Notes under the pieces: model-generated
Told to the model about the DNA's origin: nothing
Databases searched by the model: none
The model's input: the letters and a program-made list of their open reading frames with translations, nothing else
Translations under genes and position numbers: made by a program
In this document: one piece after another, positions 1 through 8,223 of the stretch
How the letters are laid out: every line of letters begins with the position of its first letter
Position numbering within the stretch: the stretch's first letter is position 1
Assembly (NCBI GenBank): GCA_049841135.1
Contig: JASGHK010000005.1
Coordinates: forward strand, 2,976,001 to 3,040,000
From: JACRCT01 sp049841135
Lineage (GTDB): Bacteria; Myxococcota; Myxococcia; Myxococcales; UBA5297
Direction of reading: 5' to 3'
DNA length: 64,000 nucleotides

Positions 1-1448
1 CCGCTGGACTCGCTCTTGTTCAGGTGCCGCGCGCCGTCGGCCTGCTCGAGGTCGACGAGGTAGTGGTCGCGGTCGTTGTTCCAGCCCACGCGTTCCCAGT
101 TGGTGCCGTTCCAGACGTAGTCGATGGAGGCCAGCGCGGCGTCGACGTGGTAGATGGCGAGCCCCGAGCCGGGCAGGTAGGCGTCGAAGCCCACCTTCTG
201 GCGGTTCTCGATGAGGAAGTACTCCTGGCCCGGCATCCCCGCCTGGACGCGCAGCGCCTGGGCGCTGGTCTCGGCGGGCGGGAGGATCTGCGGGCTCGAG
301 GCGGAGACGAGCGAGGTCTGCAGGAAGCCCAGGAGCGCCTTGATGTAGGTGTCGGGGTGGCTGGGCGAGGTCCCGTCGGTGTTGGGGCCGCCCCAGGCGC
401 CGCCGGCCATCAGGCTCCACAGGCCCAGGCCCTGGGAGGCGCTGTAGCCGTCCGCGCCGACCGTGTAGTCGTAGAGGTCGGGCGCGCCGAAGAAGTGCGC
501 GGTCTCGTGGCAGATGGCGCCGATCTGCGTGATGCCGCCGCCGTACCGGAGCTCGGGCTCGGTGTGGTAGGCGGTGAAGCGCGTCCCGTCGAGGGAGGTG
601 AACTCGGAGTTGGAGTTGACGAGCTCGGCCTGGTGCGAATGGATTTGGCGCTTGTTGCCGGTGTACTCGTAGCCCGGGCCGACGTGGATGACGTCCACCG
701 CGTCGATGATGCCGTCCTGGTCGGAGTCGTACTGCTTGAAGGGGAAGCCGCCGGCACCGTACTTGGCGTCGAGCGCCCGCACCGCGTGCTGGATCATCAA
801 GTCAGGCCGGCCGTTCGCCTGGTCGTTGTAGGCGTAATAGGTGTCGTTGTTCGGCAGCTGGATCCACGCATTGTCGGCGACGACCGAGGTCAGGTTCATC
901 GTCCCGTAGCTCACCTCGTTGTAGTACGCCTTGACCGAGCCCGAGGCGCCGTTGAAGACCGAGTCGAACGCGGCCGGCTGGTAGGTGGTGTTGCGCGTCG
1001 AGGCGTCGCAGCCCGAGGCGCAGTTGAACTTCACCAGGAACACCAGGTTCTTGATGGTGCCGCGCGGCGAGATCCGCTTGGCCCGGTACGCGTCGATGCG
1101 CCGCTTGAGCGTGTCCTGGATGGCGTCGAAGGAGGGGCTCAGGTGCCTGGCCAGGTTGAGCCGGTGCGGGTCGGCCTCGCCGGCGCGGTAGGGCAGCGGC
1201 GCCAGCCGGCCGTCGGGCCCCAGCGTCGCGTAGTGCCAGGCGCCCAGGAGCGTGTCGTACGCCAGCGGGAAGCCCTCGGCGTCCTCCGCCCAGGACAGGT
1301 GCTCGTCGCCCATCAGCCGGCCCATGACCACCGAGCCGTCGGCGTTCTGGAGCGGGATGGGGAACGGGGCCGCGGGGAGCGCCGCCGCGGACGTCGCAGC
1401 GAGCAGCACAGCCAAGACGGCCGCGAATTGGATCGAGGTGCGTGACAT
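1..1448 (-). CDS. Secreted M6-family (immune inhibitor A-like) zinc metalloprotease, 3' end cut by the window edge
   Basis: Reads leftward from ATG at 1448-1446 and is still open at base 1, so the C-terminus is missing. Residues 1 to about 25 form a signal peptide ending in Ala-rich sequence, so the protein is exported. The zinc-binding HExxH motif is seen as ICHETAHFFGAPDLYDY, with His at about residues 314 and 318 and the FGxPDLYD context typical of M6 peptidases. Upstream, a DSDQDGIIDAVD acidic stretch looks like a calcium-binding loop. After the catalytic core, LIENRQKVGFDAYLPGSGLAIYHV matches the post-catalytic segment of the family (motif shown at about residues 410-435). Likely an extracellular protease for nutrient acquisition or predation (inference). 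The family assignment is strong; the substrate is unknown. Confidence 0.9.
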   Translation of the reverse strand, partial: MSRTSIQFAAVLAVLLAATSAAALPAAPFPIPLQNADGSVVMGRLMGDEHLSWAEDAEGFPLAYDTLLGAWHYATLGPDGRLAPLPYRAGEADPHRLNLARHLSPSFDAIQDTLKRRIDAYRAKRISPRGTIKNLVFLVKFNCASGCDASTRNTTYQPAAFDSVFNGASGSVKAYYNEVSYGTMNLTSVVADNAWIQLPNNDTYYAYNDQANGRPDLMIQHAVRALDAKYGAGGFPFKQYDSDQDGIIDAVDVIHVGPGYEYTGNKRQIHSHQAELVNSNSEFTSLDGTRFTAYHTEPELRYGGGITQIGAICHETAHFFGAPDLYDYTVGADGYSASQGLGLWSLMAGGAWGGPNTDGTSPSHPDTYIKALLGFLQTSLVSASSPQILPPAETSAQALRVQAGMPGQEYFLIENRQKVGFDAYLPGSGLAIYHVDAALASIDYVWNGTNWERVGWNNDRDHYLVDLEQADGARHLNKSESS

Positions 1449-1689
1449 AGAGGGGTCTCGCCTGGGGTTGAGGCAGGGCCTTGCAATTCGCGCGAACCCG
1501 ACGGCCGGCACCGCTGGTTCGCCTGCGTCTGACCTCCGGCCCTGCGTGTGTCCTATCTCTTGGGAAACAGGACACTTTGAGGTTGCGAAGAGTACCAGAT
1601 CGCGGGGCCCTGGCCTAGGTGCGACACCGGTGGGGCCCCCAAGATTGCGTTCGAAGCGCGAGGGCGGGGCCGAAGCCCCGAAAGAGCGC

Positions 1690-1754
1690 GGGCGCCGAGG
1701 TCCTCCCTCGGCGCCCGCCAAACCTTTGGCGACGGGCCCGGTGAGGCCCGTCGC
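1690..1754 (-). terminator. Double hairpin downstream of the S1-domain gene
   Basis: Two perfect inverted repeats lie in tandem in the 319-base gap between the protease start and the S1 gene stop. The first reached by minus-strand transcription has arms 1729-1738 and 1745-1754 (10 bp, 6-nt loop). The second has arms 1690-1700 and 1706-1716 (11 bp, 5-nt loop). There is no long U tract, so it may act as a structured 3' end rather than a classical intrinsic terminator. I see nothing else definite in 1449-1767 apart from the unidentified promoter of the protease. Confidence 0.6.
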
Positions 1755-1767
1755 TTTCATCGATCGA

Positions 1768-3681
1768 TCACTTCTTCAAGCCCTTGAGCAGGTCGCCGAA
1801 GGTCCCGAAGCCCTTGCCGCCCGGGGCGCCCTTCTGCTGCTCCTTCATGAACTCGCGGTACTCGGCGCGCTCCTGGGCCTGCTCGGCGCCGGCCTTGGAC
1901 AGCTTGAGGCGGCCGGTCCCGTCGATCTCGATGATCGCCGCCTTGAAGGTGGTCCCCGGCGGGAACATCTTGCGGTGGTCGGCGCCCTTGGGCGTGCCCA
2001 TCTCGACGTTGGGGATGAGCCCGCGCCCGTTCTTGAAGCGCACGAACAGGCCGAACGGCTCGACCTTGTCCACGGTGGCGTCGACGAGGTCGCCGACCTT
2101 GGGTGCGGCGCCCGGGGAGAGGTCGCGGACGGTCTTGGCCGGCGCCGCCGCGGCGTCCACCGCCTCGTCGCCGGTGATGCGGCGCAGGCTGACGCGCTTG
2201 CTGCCCGCGTCGACGGCCTCGACCACGCACTCGACCTCGTCGCCTTCCTTGACCACCTCGGACGGGTGGGCGATCCGCTTGGGCGCGCCGAGCGCGCTGA
2301 TGTGCACCAGGCCGTCGACGCCCGGGAGGATCTCCACGAACGCGCCGAACGGCTGCAGGCGGACCACCTTGCCCTTGATCCGGTCGCCTTCACGCAGCTG
2401 GGCCGCGGCGGCCTGCCACGGGTCCTGCTGCAGGGCCTTCATCGACAGGCCGATCCGCTCGCTCTTCTCGCCCTCCTTGGGCGCGTCGATGCGGACCACC
2501 TCGACCATGACCTTCTGGCCGGGGGCGACGACGTCCTTGGGGTGGGCGATGCGGCTGAAGCCCATCTCGCTGACGTGGACCAGGCCCTCGAGCCCGCCCA
2601 GGTCGACGAACGCGCCGAAGTCGCGCACGCTGGTGACCGTGCCCTCGAGGTGGCTGCCGACGCGCAGCGTCTCGCGCAGCTCGGCCGCCTTCTTGGCCGC
2701 CTCGCCTTCGAGCTGGGCGCGGCGGGACAGGACGACGTCGGTGTCCTTGAGCTCGATGACCTTGAACAGGTAGCGCTGGCCGACGAGCGTGGACAGGTCC
2801 TCGATGCGGCGGACGTCCACCTGCGAGGCGGGGCAGAAGCCGCGGATGCCGCCCAGGTCGATCTCCAGGCCGCCCTTGTTGTGGCCGGTGACCAGGCCGT
2901 CGACGGGGATGCCGCTGCGGGCCGCCTCGTCGAGGAAGTCGCGCTGGGCGCCCTTGGAGAGCTGCTTGGTGACGACGATGCCGCCGCCGGTGGCCAGGAC
3001 GTAGCCCTCGAGGATCTCGCCCAGGGCGACCATCAGGTTGCCGTGCGAGTCCTTGAGCTCGGCCAGGTCGATGGTGCCCTCGCCCTTGCCGCCCAGGTCC
3101 AGGAAGGCCATCTCCTGGCCGATCTGGACGATCTTGCCGCTGACCTTCTGGCCCACCTCGAAGCGCTTGGGCATCGAGGTCGACTCGGAGGCGGCGAACA
3201 TCTCGGCGAAGTTCTCCTCGGGAGGAGGAGGGCCCTCGGGCTCGGCCGGAGCCAGCGCCTTCTCGCCCTCGGCCTCGCGCGGCGGCAGGTTCAGCCCGTC
3301 GGCGCGGCGGAAGACGGTCTTGGGGGTCTTCTTGGGCTCGCCCTTGTGCTCGTGGGCGTGCGCCGCCGCCGCGGACGGGGCCGGAGCGCCGCCCTCGGCG
3401 GGCTTCTCGCCGTTGGTGCCTTCGGGCTTGGCTCCCAGAGGCGGCGGCTTGCGCACCACCACCGGGCCCTTCTTGGGCTCTTCGGGGCGGCGGCGCTTGT
3501 CGCGCTTGTCGTGCTGCCTCTCGCCGCCGTGCTTGTCGGGGGCCGCGCCTTCGCGCTTGGGCTGCTGGTCGCCGCCCTTGCCGGCGGGGATGCCCTTCAT
3601 CACGTCGCCGAAGGTCTTGGGGAACGGTTTGTTCCCGCCGCGCTTCCCGCCGCCGCTTCCACCTGGAGTCTCGTCAGCCAT
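1768..3681 (-). CDS. Multi-S1-domain RNA-binding protein (ribosomal protein S1-like)
   Basis: About 637 aa from ATG at 3681, which has GGGAAG 8 nt upstream; an earlier ATG at 3687 and GTG at 3690 are in frame but too close to that site. The first ~170 residues are low-complexity, Lys/Pro/Glu-rich and probably disordered. Then follow about four S1-type OB folds: near residues 172-245, 340-415 (FGAFVDLGGLEGLVHVSEM), 430-505 (FGAFVEILPGVDGLVHIS) and 535-610 (FGLFVRFKNGRGLIPNVEM). S1 folds bind single-stranded RNA, so a role in translation or RNA turnover is likely. It is not a standard RpsA because of the long N-terminal tail and fewer domains. Both ends carry a TFGD-x-x-KG peptide (see findings). 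Monocistronic by its spacing and 3' hairpins. Confidence 0.85.
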   Translation of the reverse strand: MADETPGGSGGGKRGGNKPFPKTFGDVMKGIPAGKGGDQQPKREGAAPDKHGGERQHDKRDKRRRPEEPKKGPVVVRKPPPLGAKPEGTNGEKPAEGGAPAPSAAAAHAHEHKGEPKKTPKTVFRRADGLNLPPREAEGEKALAPAEPEGPPPPEENFAEMFAASESTSMPKRFEVGQKVSGKIVQIGQEMAFLDLGGKGEGTIDLAELKDSHGNLMVALGEILEGYVLATGGGIVVTKQLSKGAQRDFLDEAARSGIPVDGLVTGHNKGGLEIDLGGIRGFCPASQVDVRRIEDLSTLVGQRYLFKVIELKDTDVVLSRRAQLEGEAAKKAAELRETLRVGSHLEGTVTSVRDFGAFVDLGGLEGLVHVSEMGFSRIAHPKDVVAPGQKVMVEVVRIDAPKEGEKSERIGLSMKALQQDPWQAAAAQLREGDRIKGKVVRLQPFGAFVEILPGVDGLVHISALGAPKRIAHPSEVVKEGDEVECVVEAVDAGSKRVSLRRITGDEAVDAAAAPAKTVRDLSPGAAPKVGDLVDATVDKVEPFGLFVRFKNGRGLIPNVEMGTPKGADHRKMFPPGTTFKAAIIEIDGTGRLKLSKAGAEQAQERAEYREFMKEQQKGAPGGKGFGTFGDLLKGLKK

Positions 3682-3967
3682 GCTCATCACTTCCCAACAA
3701 CGAGGATAGAAACCCCCACGAATCGGGGCGCGGAGCCTAGCGCATCGGCCTTCCAGGGGGAAGCAACCTCACCCCCGGTCCCTGTCCAGCCCTGCGCCGG
3801 GGCGGCCGCAAAGGCCGCAAGATCCCAGGACCGTCCGGGCAAGGGTTGCCGACAGGCCTGGTGGGTGAGGTAGCATTCGCGGCTTTCGCGCGGGGGAATG
3901 GCGCAACGCCGGGCCTGGGTTGCGAATCCCACCTCTCCCTCGTGCGGGAACGACGGAGGCGGCTTCC

Positions 3968-4924
3968 ATGGCGACGGTGAAGGTCCTCTTCCACGACGGG
4001 TGCTTCGACGGGGCGGCCAGCGCCGCGGTCTTCACCCGCTTCTATCGCGAGCGCGTGGACGCCAAGGCCTCGTTCCTCTACCAGGGACTCGCCCACAAGA
4101 AGAATGACCCGCTCGACGAGCGCCTGTTCGAGGGCGAAGAGAACGCCATCGTCGACTTCCGCTACTCCGTCTCGGACAAGCTCACCTGGTGGTTCGACCA
4201 CCACGTCTCCAGCTTCCCGAACCCCGGCGAGGAGGCCCACTTCCGCGCCGACCGCAGCGGCCGCAAGTTCCACGACCCGGAGGCCAAGAGCTGCACCAAG
4301 TTCCTGTGCCGCGTGGCCCGCGAGAAGTTCGGCTTCGAGGACCGGCCGGTCGCCCAGCTGGTCGAGTGGGCGGAGATCATCGACGGCGCGCTCTTCGCCG
4401 ACGCCCGCACCGCCGTGCGGCTCGAGGAGCCGGCGCTCAAGCTGATGCTCGTCATCGAGGCCAACCCGGGCCCGGGCTTCATCCCCCAGCTCATCGGCGA
4501 CCTGCAGAACAAGGCGCTCGAGGAGCTCGTGAAGCTCGACTACGTCGCCGAGCGCCTCGCGCCGCTCTACCAGCGCCACCTGAAGGTCGTCGACCTGGTC
4601 AAGGGCCGGGCGCGGCTGGAGAAGGGCGTGGTCTTCTTCGACGTCGCCGACCAGGACGTCGGCGCGCTCAACAAATTCATCAGCTACGACCTGTTCCCCG
4701 AGGCGCGCTACACGGTCTCGGTGAGCAAGCACCCGACCCGCGCGAAGATCAGCGTGGGCTCCAACCCCTGGGCCCGCCAGAAGCGCACGCACGACCTCGC
4801 CCGCATCTGCGAGCGCTACGGTGGCGGCGGCCACCCGGTGGTGGGCGCGGTCAGCTTCCCCGCCGAGGAGCTCGACCGGGCGCGCACCGTGGCCCGCGAG
4901 ATCGTCGCCGCCCTGCAGACCTGA
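3968..4924 (+). CDS. DHH/DHHA1-family phosphoesterase
   Basis: 318 aa from ATG 3968, chosen because GGAGG lies at 3954-3958; a longer in-frame ATG at 3920 lacks such a site. Metal-binding motifs of the DHH superfamily are visible: HDGCFDGAASA near residue 9, DFRYS near residue 60 and WFDHHVSS (the DHH motif) near residue 75. The C-terminal DHHA1 substrate-binding motif appears as YGGGGHPVVGAVSF near residue 285. Enzymes of this type cleave phosphodiester bonds in short oligonucleotides or cyclic dinucleotides, or act as exopolyphosphatases; the exact substrate cannot be told. It is divergent from the S1 gene. A 7-bp inverted repeat (4917-4923/4928-4934) overlaps the stop codon and may help end transcription. 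Confidence 0.88.
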   Translation: MATVKVLFHDGCFDGAASAAVFTRFYRERVDAKASFLYQGLAHKKNDPLDERLFEGEENAIVDFRYSVSDKLTWWFDHHVSSFPNPGEEAHFRADRSGRKFHDPEAKSCTKFLCRVAREKFGFEDRPVAQLVEWAEIIDGALFADARTAVRLEEPALKLMLVIEANPGPGFIPQLIGDLQNKALEELVKLDYVAERLAPLYQRHLKVVDLVKGRARLEKGVVFFDVADQDVGALNKFISYDLFPEARYTVSVSKHPTRAKISVGSNPWARQKRTHDLARICERYGGGGHPVVGAVSFPAEELDRARTVAREIVAALQT

Positions 4925-4954
4925 CGGCAGGTCTCGTTCGAGGTCGAGCTCGAC

Positions 4955-5305
4955 TCAGCGCGGGGCGAGCAGGTAGAGCACGCCCAGCGTCGCCGCGCCG
5001 AACAGCGGGATCGCCAGGAAGCCCAGGAGGAGCCCGCACGCCGCCAGCGGCGCGCGCGCGTGCGCGGCCTTCGCCAGCGCCTGCGCGCGGCGCACCAGGA
5101 CGAAGCCCATCGCGGCGCAGCCGGCCGCGGCCAGCAGCGCCCAGGCCTGCTCCGTCAGGCGCGAGAGGACGAGGGCGGCCAGCCCCAGCGCCGCCGAGGC
5201 GCCGATGAACGCCCAGCCTCGCCGCGGGAAGACCGGAGCAGCCGCCGACGTGGGGGTGGGGGCGGGAGCAGGCGGGGCAGGTGTCGTCGGCGCCGGCTCG
5301 GTCAT
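4955..5305 (-). CDS. Small two-helix membrane protein, Pro-rich N-terminus
   Basis: 116 aa. The ATG overlaps the stop of the upstream kinase gene as ATGA, so translation is probably coupled. The first ~30 residues are Pro/Ala/Thr-rich and likely cytoplasmic. Then come three or four hydrophobic segments, near residues 35-50, 57-73, 88-103 and 105-115. No catalytic motif is recognisable. Its coupling to the receiver-PAS-kinase suggests a role with that signalling protein (inference). Family unknown. Confidence 0.65.
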   Translation of the reverse strand: MTEPAPTTPAPPAPAPTPTSAAAPVFPRRGWAFIGASAALGLAALVLSRLTEQAWALLAAAGCAAMGFVLVRRAQALAKAAHARAPLAACGLLLGFLAIPLFGAATLGVLYLLAPR

Positions 5306-6639
5306 GGCGTCTCGGTCAGCGCGGGCAGGAGGAGCTTGAAGGTGGAGCCGGCTCCGGGCTGGCTCCACACGCGCACGGCCCCACCCGCCTGCCGCGCCGC
5401 GGCCCAGACGGAGGCGAGCCCGACGCCTGCACCCTTGCGCGTGCTGAAGAAGGGCTCGAACAGGCGCTCCACCACGTCGGGGCCCATGCCGGCTCCGCCG
5501 TCGGTGACGGTGATGGCGCAGAAGGGGCCGGGCTCGAGCCCGAGGGCGTCGGTGCCCGAGAGGATCAGCGTCGAGGTCTCGATGGCGAGGCGCCCACCCG
5601 CCCTCCCGGCCATCGCCTCGCGAGCGTTGTGGGCCAGGGCCCGCAGGGCAGCCACCATCCGGGCCTCGTCGGCGCGCACGCGGCAAGGCTTGGCCGAGAG
5701 CGAGACCGTCACCGGGGTCGGGGCGAGCAATCGCTCGAGCTCCGCCTGGACGCCGGAGACGACCCCGTTGAGATCGACCTCTTCCAGGCGCGTGGTCCGC
5801 TCGGGGTCGAGGGCGGCCAGCGGGACCGAGACCGTCGCCGGGGCGGCCGAGAGGGCCTTGGTCAGCCGCGAGGCCAGGCGCGCCAGCGCGTCCATCTTCT
5901 GCACCACGCCCGCGTGGGCCCGCGCCGAGACGTCGCGCACCGCCGCCACGCGCATCGGCCGCCGCTGCAGCTCGAACTGGCTGTAGGAGACCTCGGCCTC
6001 GAAGAACGAGCCGTCCTTGCGCTGGTGCCGCTCGGCGCTCAGCCCGCCTCTCGCCGCCGGCCCGGCCACGCCCAGCTGGTCGGCCAGCATCGTGGCGAGC
6101 TCCTCCTTGGGGAAGCCGTACAACCGCTGCGCCGCGACGTTGGAGTCGTAGATGCGCCCCAGGTCCGGGTCCACGATGAGCAGGGCGTCGGCGCTGGCCT
6201 GGAACAGCCCGCGGTAGCGCTCCTCGCTCTCGGCGAAGCGGTCCAGCAGGCGGCGCTGCTCGCGCTTGATCTGCACCTTCTCCGCGGCGCGCTGCACCTT
6301 CTGGTTGAGGTCGTCGAAGTCCTCGATGGGCTTCTGGATGTAGTCGAAGGCGCCCACCTTCACCGCCTCGATGGCCGAGTCGAGCGAGGCGTAGCCGGTG
6401 AGCAGGATCACCTCGACGTCCGGGTGCATGTGCTTGAGCTCCCGGGCCACCTCCAGCCCGTTCTTGTCGGGCAGGTTCTTGTCGACCAGCGCCACCTCCA
6501 GGCTCTGGCTCTCGTTGGCCAGCTGCAGCGCCTGCGCGGCGTTCTCGGCGGCGGCGAACTCGCGGTCCTCGCGGGCGAGGATGCCCTTGAGCACCGTGAG
6601 GATGACCGGCTCGTCGTCGACCAGGAGGATCTTGTTCAT
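5302..6639 (-). CDS. Receiver-PAS-kinase hybrid with no phospho-accepting histidine
   Basis: 445 aa. Residues 1-120 are a response-regulator receiver with acidic pocket D8-D9, phospho-acceptor D53 (ALVDKNLPDKNG), T81 and K103. Residues 140-240 are a PAS domain (ERYRGLFQASADALLIVDPD). Residues 300-440 are a HATPase_c domain with N338 of the N box, DGGAGM of the G1 box and GAGVGLAS of the G2 box. Where related kinases have an H box after a QKMEALGRLAGG-like helix, this protein has QKMDALARLASRLTKAL (residues 248-263) with no His. It should bind ATP but probably cannot autophosphorylate in the usual way. A soluble sensor; the next gene overlaps by ATGA. Confidence 0.85.
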   Translation of the reverse strand: MNKILLVDDEPVILTVLKGILAREDREFAAAENAAQALQLANESQSLEVALVDKNLPDKNGLEVARELKHMHPDVEVILLTGYASLDSAIEAVKVGAFDYIQKPIEDFDDLNQKVQRAAEKVQIKREQRRLLDRFAESEERYRGLFQASADALLIVDPDLGRIYDSNVAAQRLYGFPKEELATMLADQLGVAGPAARGGLSAERHQRKDGSFFEAEVSYSQFELQRRPMRVAAVRDVSARAHAGVVQKMDALARLASRLTKALSAAPATVSVPLAALDPERTTRLEEVDLNGVVSGVQAELERLLAPTPVTVSLSAKPCRVRADEARMVAALRALAHNAREAMAGRAGGRLAIETSTLILSGTDALGLEPGPFCAITVTDGGAGMGPDVVERLFEPFFSTRKGAGVGLASVWAAARQAGGAVRVWSQPGAGSTFKLLLPALTETP

Positions 6640-6683
6640 GTCGGTGGGGGTCAGAAGGCCCCCGAACTCTAGCCCAAAACGAA

Positions 6684-6711
6684 GGCGCCGCGACCCTGGG
6701 GTCGCGGCGCC
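6684..6711 (-). terminator. Intrinsic terminator of the 6744-7433 lipoprotein gene
   Basis: Arms GGCGCCGCGACCC at 6684-6696 and its complement at 6699-6711 form a 13-bp perfect stem. On the minus strand it is followed by a short T-rich run (CGTTTTGG). It lies 33 bases past the lipoprotein stop and before the next minus-strand gene start. Confidence 0.8.
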
Positions 6712-6743
6712 TCGCTGGTTCGATGGCTCTCGACGGGCTCGGG

Positions 6744-7433
6744 TTACATCGAGCTCATCATCTTGTCGAGGCCGGTCTTGTAGGCGCCGACCCAGACGTC
6801 GAGGCTGTTCTCGTCGACCTGCGCGCGGCCGAAGGCGCCCAGGGTCTTGCTGCCCTCGACGTCCTTGCGGTCCTTGTAGAGCTGGCGGCCCTGGTTGTCC
6901 CAGATGGAGAAGACGGTCTTGGCGTAGGCCTTGGTGGTGGGCACGAAGCCGCCGGTCACCGTGGTCCACTCGGAGTAGACGACCGCGACGAGGTCGGTGC
7001 CGAGCGCCGCGCACAGGTCCTTGGCCATCTGCGGGTCGAGCTTGGTCTTGACCTGATCGCTGCGGTCGGCGGCGAAGAGCTTCATGTTGGTCGCGGTGTA
7101 GAGGTTGTCCTTGGCATCGCCCTTGGCGAGCTTGGTGTAGGGCTCGGTGGTGGCGAAGGAGGCGGCGGGGACGACGGTCCAGCTGGTGCCGAGGGTGGTC
7201 TCGGTCAGGGCGGCCATCTCGTCCATCTTCTTGGTGATGAGGTCGCCGACGCCGGCGGTGTTGCCGAACTGGAGCGAGCGGCCGAAGTCGCTGACGGTCA
7301 GCGAGACGAGGGCGATCTTCGCCTTCTTCTGCTTGCTGGCGTCGAGGTCGGCCTTCAGGTTGGAGCCGCCGCCACAGGCGGCCAGCATCGAGAGAGCAGC
7401 GAGAGCAGCGACGGGCAGCGTGAAGCTACGCAT
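6744..7433 (-). CDS. Secreted lipoprotein of unknown function
   Basis: 229 aa from ATG 7433, with GGAGG 7 nt upstream. The signal peptide ends in lipobox LAAC (Cys about residue 19), followed by GGGSN, so it is lipid-anchored. The mature part resembles proteins that report a stress or filament-like assembly by sequence feel only; I do not recognise a family. It is Lys-rich, with a segment VSLTVSDFGRSLQFG near residue 42 and the conserved-looking DLVAVVYSEW near residue 145. It has its own terminator and the upstream gap is long, so it is likely monocistronic. Confidence 0.75.
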   Translation of the reverse strand: MRSFTLPVAALAALSMLAACGGGSNLKADLDASKQKKAKIALVSLTVSDFGRSLQFGNTAGVGDLITKKMDEMAALTETTLGTSWTVVPAASFATTEPYTKLAKGDAKDNLYTATNMKLFAADRSDQVKTKLDPQMAKDLCAALGTDLVAVVYSEWTTVTGGFVPTTKAYAKTVFSIWDNQGRQLYKDRKDVEGSKTLGAFGRAQVDENSLDVWVGAYKTGLDKMMSSM

Positions 7434-7606
7434 GGACAAGCCTCCGAAACGAAAGGTGGAACTTCGACCCTGCAGCGGCGCGAAGGGTAGGAGAACCGCC
7501 GCGCAAGGTCAACGGACGGCGCCACCTGCGGGGCTATTCGAAGCCAGGACGTCGGCTGGACGAAAGAACTGGGGCCGCTCGCCGGGCGTGGGGACGGGCA
7601 GGGGGC

Positions 7607-7702
7607 GGGTCGCATGGGTCCCATCGGTCGCATGGGTCCTATAGGTCCCATGCGGCGTGGGACACATGGGACACCTGGGACCCATGAGACGTATGGGACC
7701 CG
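7607..7702. repeat. Period-9 degenerate array with inverted halves
   Basis: About ten 9-bp units. The left half has units like CATGGGTCC and TATAGGTCC; the right half has the complementary type, such as CATGGGACA and TATGGGACC, so the whole can fold back on itself. It lies 3' of the response-regulator gene that ends at 7816 and fills the 382-base gap 7434-7815 together with the next repeat. The same architecture recurs at 45,646 and 49,636. Confidence 0.7.
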
Positions 7703-7746
7703 ACCACGCAGACACCGGTGAGGCCGCTCCCGGGAACCCCCAGCAG

Positions 7747-7781
7747 CCTTGGCGACCTTGGTCCCTTGGCGACCTTGGCGG
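7747..7781. repeat. Short direct repeat, CCTTGGCGA units
   Basis: Four units alternating CCTTGGCGA and CCTTGGTC, with a period of 8-9 bases, just 3' of the response regulator ending at 7816. No ORF of quality covers it. Confidence 0.5.
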
Positions 7782-7815
7782 ATCAACGAGGCCCGGTCCC
7801 TTCGCCGCTGTCGAA

Positions 7816-8223
7816 TCAAGCCTTCAGGCGATTTCCCCACCGCCGTACCGCCTCCAGCAGCACGTCCAGGTCGATGGGCTTCTTCAGGTAGCCGTCGGCG
7901 CGCACCGAGCCCGGGTCCTGGCCGCGCACGTCGCCGGAGAGCACCACCACCGGGATGGAGGCCAGCGACGCGTCGCGCATCTGCTCGGCGCGGAACTGCC
8001 AGCCGTTCATCTTGGGCATCATCAGGTCGAGCAGGATGAGGAACGGCCGCTCGCCGCCGCGCAGGAGGTTGAGCGCCTCGTGGCCGTCCTCGCACGCCTT
8101 GACGTTGAAGCCCTCGAGCTCCAGGAGCTGCGAGATCATGGCCCGGATGTCCGGGTCGTCCTCGACGAGCATCACCGGCGCGGCGGGGACCGGCGGCGTC
8201 GGAGGGGGCGTCAGCGTGCTCAT
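7816..8223 (-). CDS. Single-domain response regulator
   Basis: 135 aa. A short Pro-rich N-terminus is followed by a CheY-like receiver: LVEDDPDI gives the acidic pocket, LLDLMMPKMNG carries the phospho-acceptor Asp (about residue 67), VVLSGD the switch Ser, and YLKKPIDLD the conserved Lys. There is no output domain, so it acts by protein contact or as a phosphate sink. Its ATG overlaps the stop of the histidine kinase upstream as ATGA, and that kinase is the obvious partner. Confidence 0.92.
   Translation of the reverse strand: MSTLTPPPTPPVPAAPVMLVEDDPDIRAMISQLLELEGFNVKACEDGHEALNLLRGGERPFLILLDLMMPKMNGWQFRAEQMRDASLASIPVVVLSGDVRGQDPGSVRADGYLKKPIDLDVLLEAVRRWGNRLKA

Noticed and set aside
24..1445. 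Long open frame on the plus strand opposite the M6 protease
   Set aside because: Its translation is Val/Gly/Arg-rich without motifs, while the minus strand encodes a recognisable protease; it is a high-GC antisense frame.
3880..3950. tRNA-like sequence (TGGCGCAACGCC then GGGTTGCGAATCCC)
   Set aside because: It has D-arm-like and T-arm-like parts but only a few bases between them, no anticodon arm, and the acceptor ends do not pair well.
7607..7702. CRISPR-like array
   Set aside because: Units are 9 bases with no spacers; no cas genes nearby.
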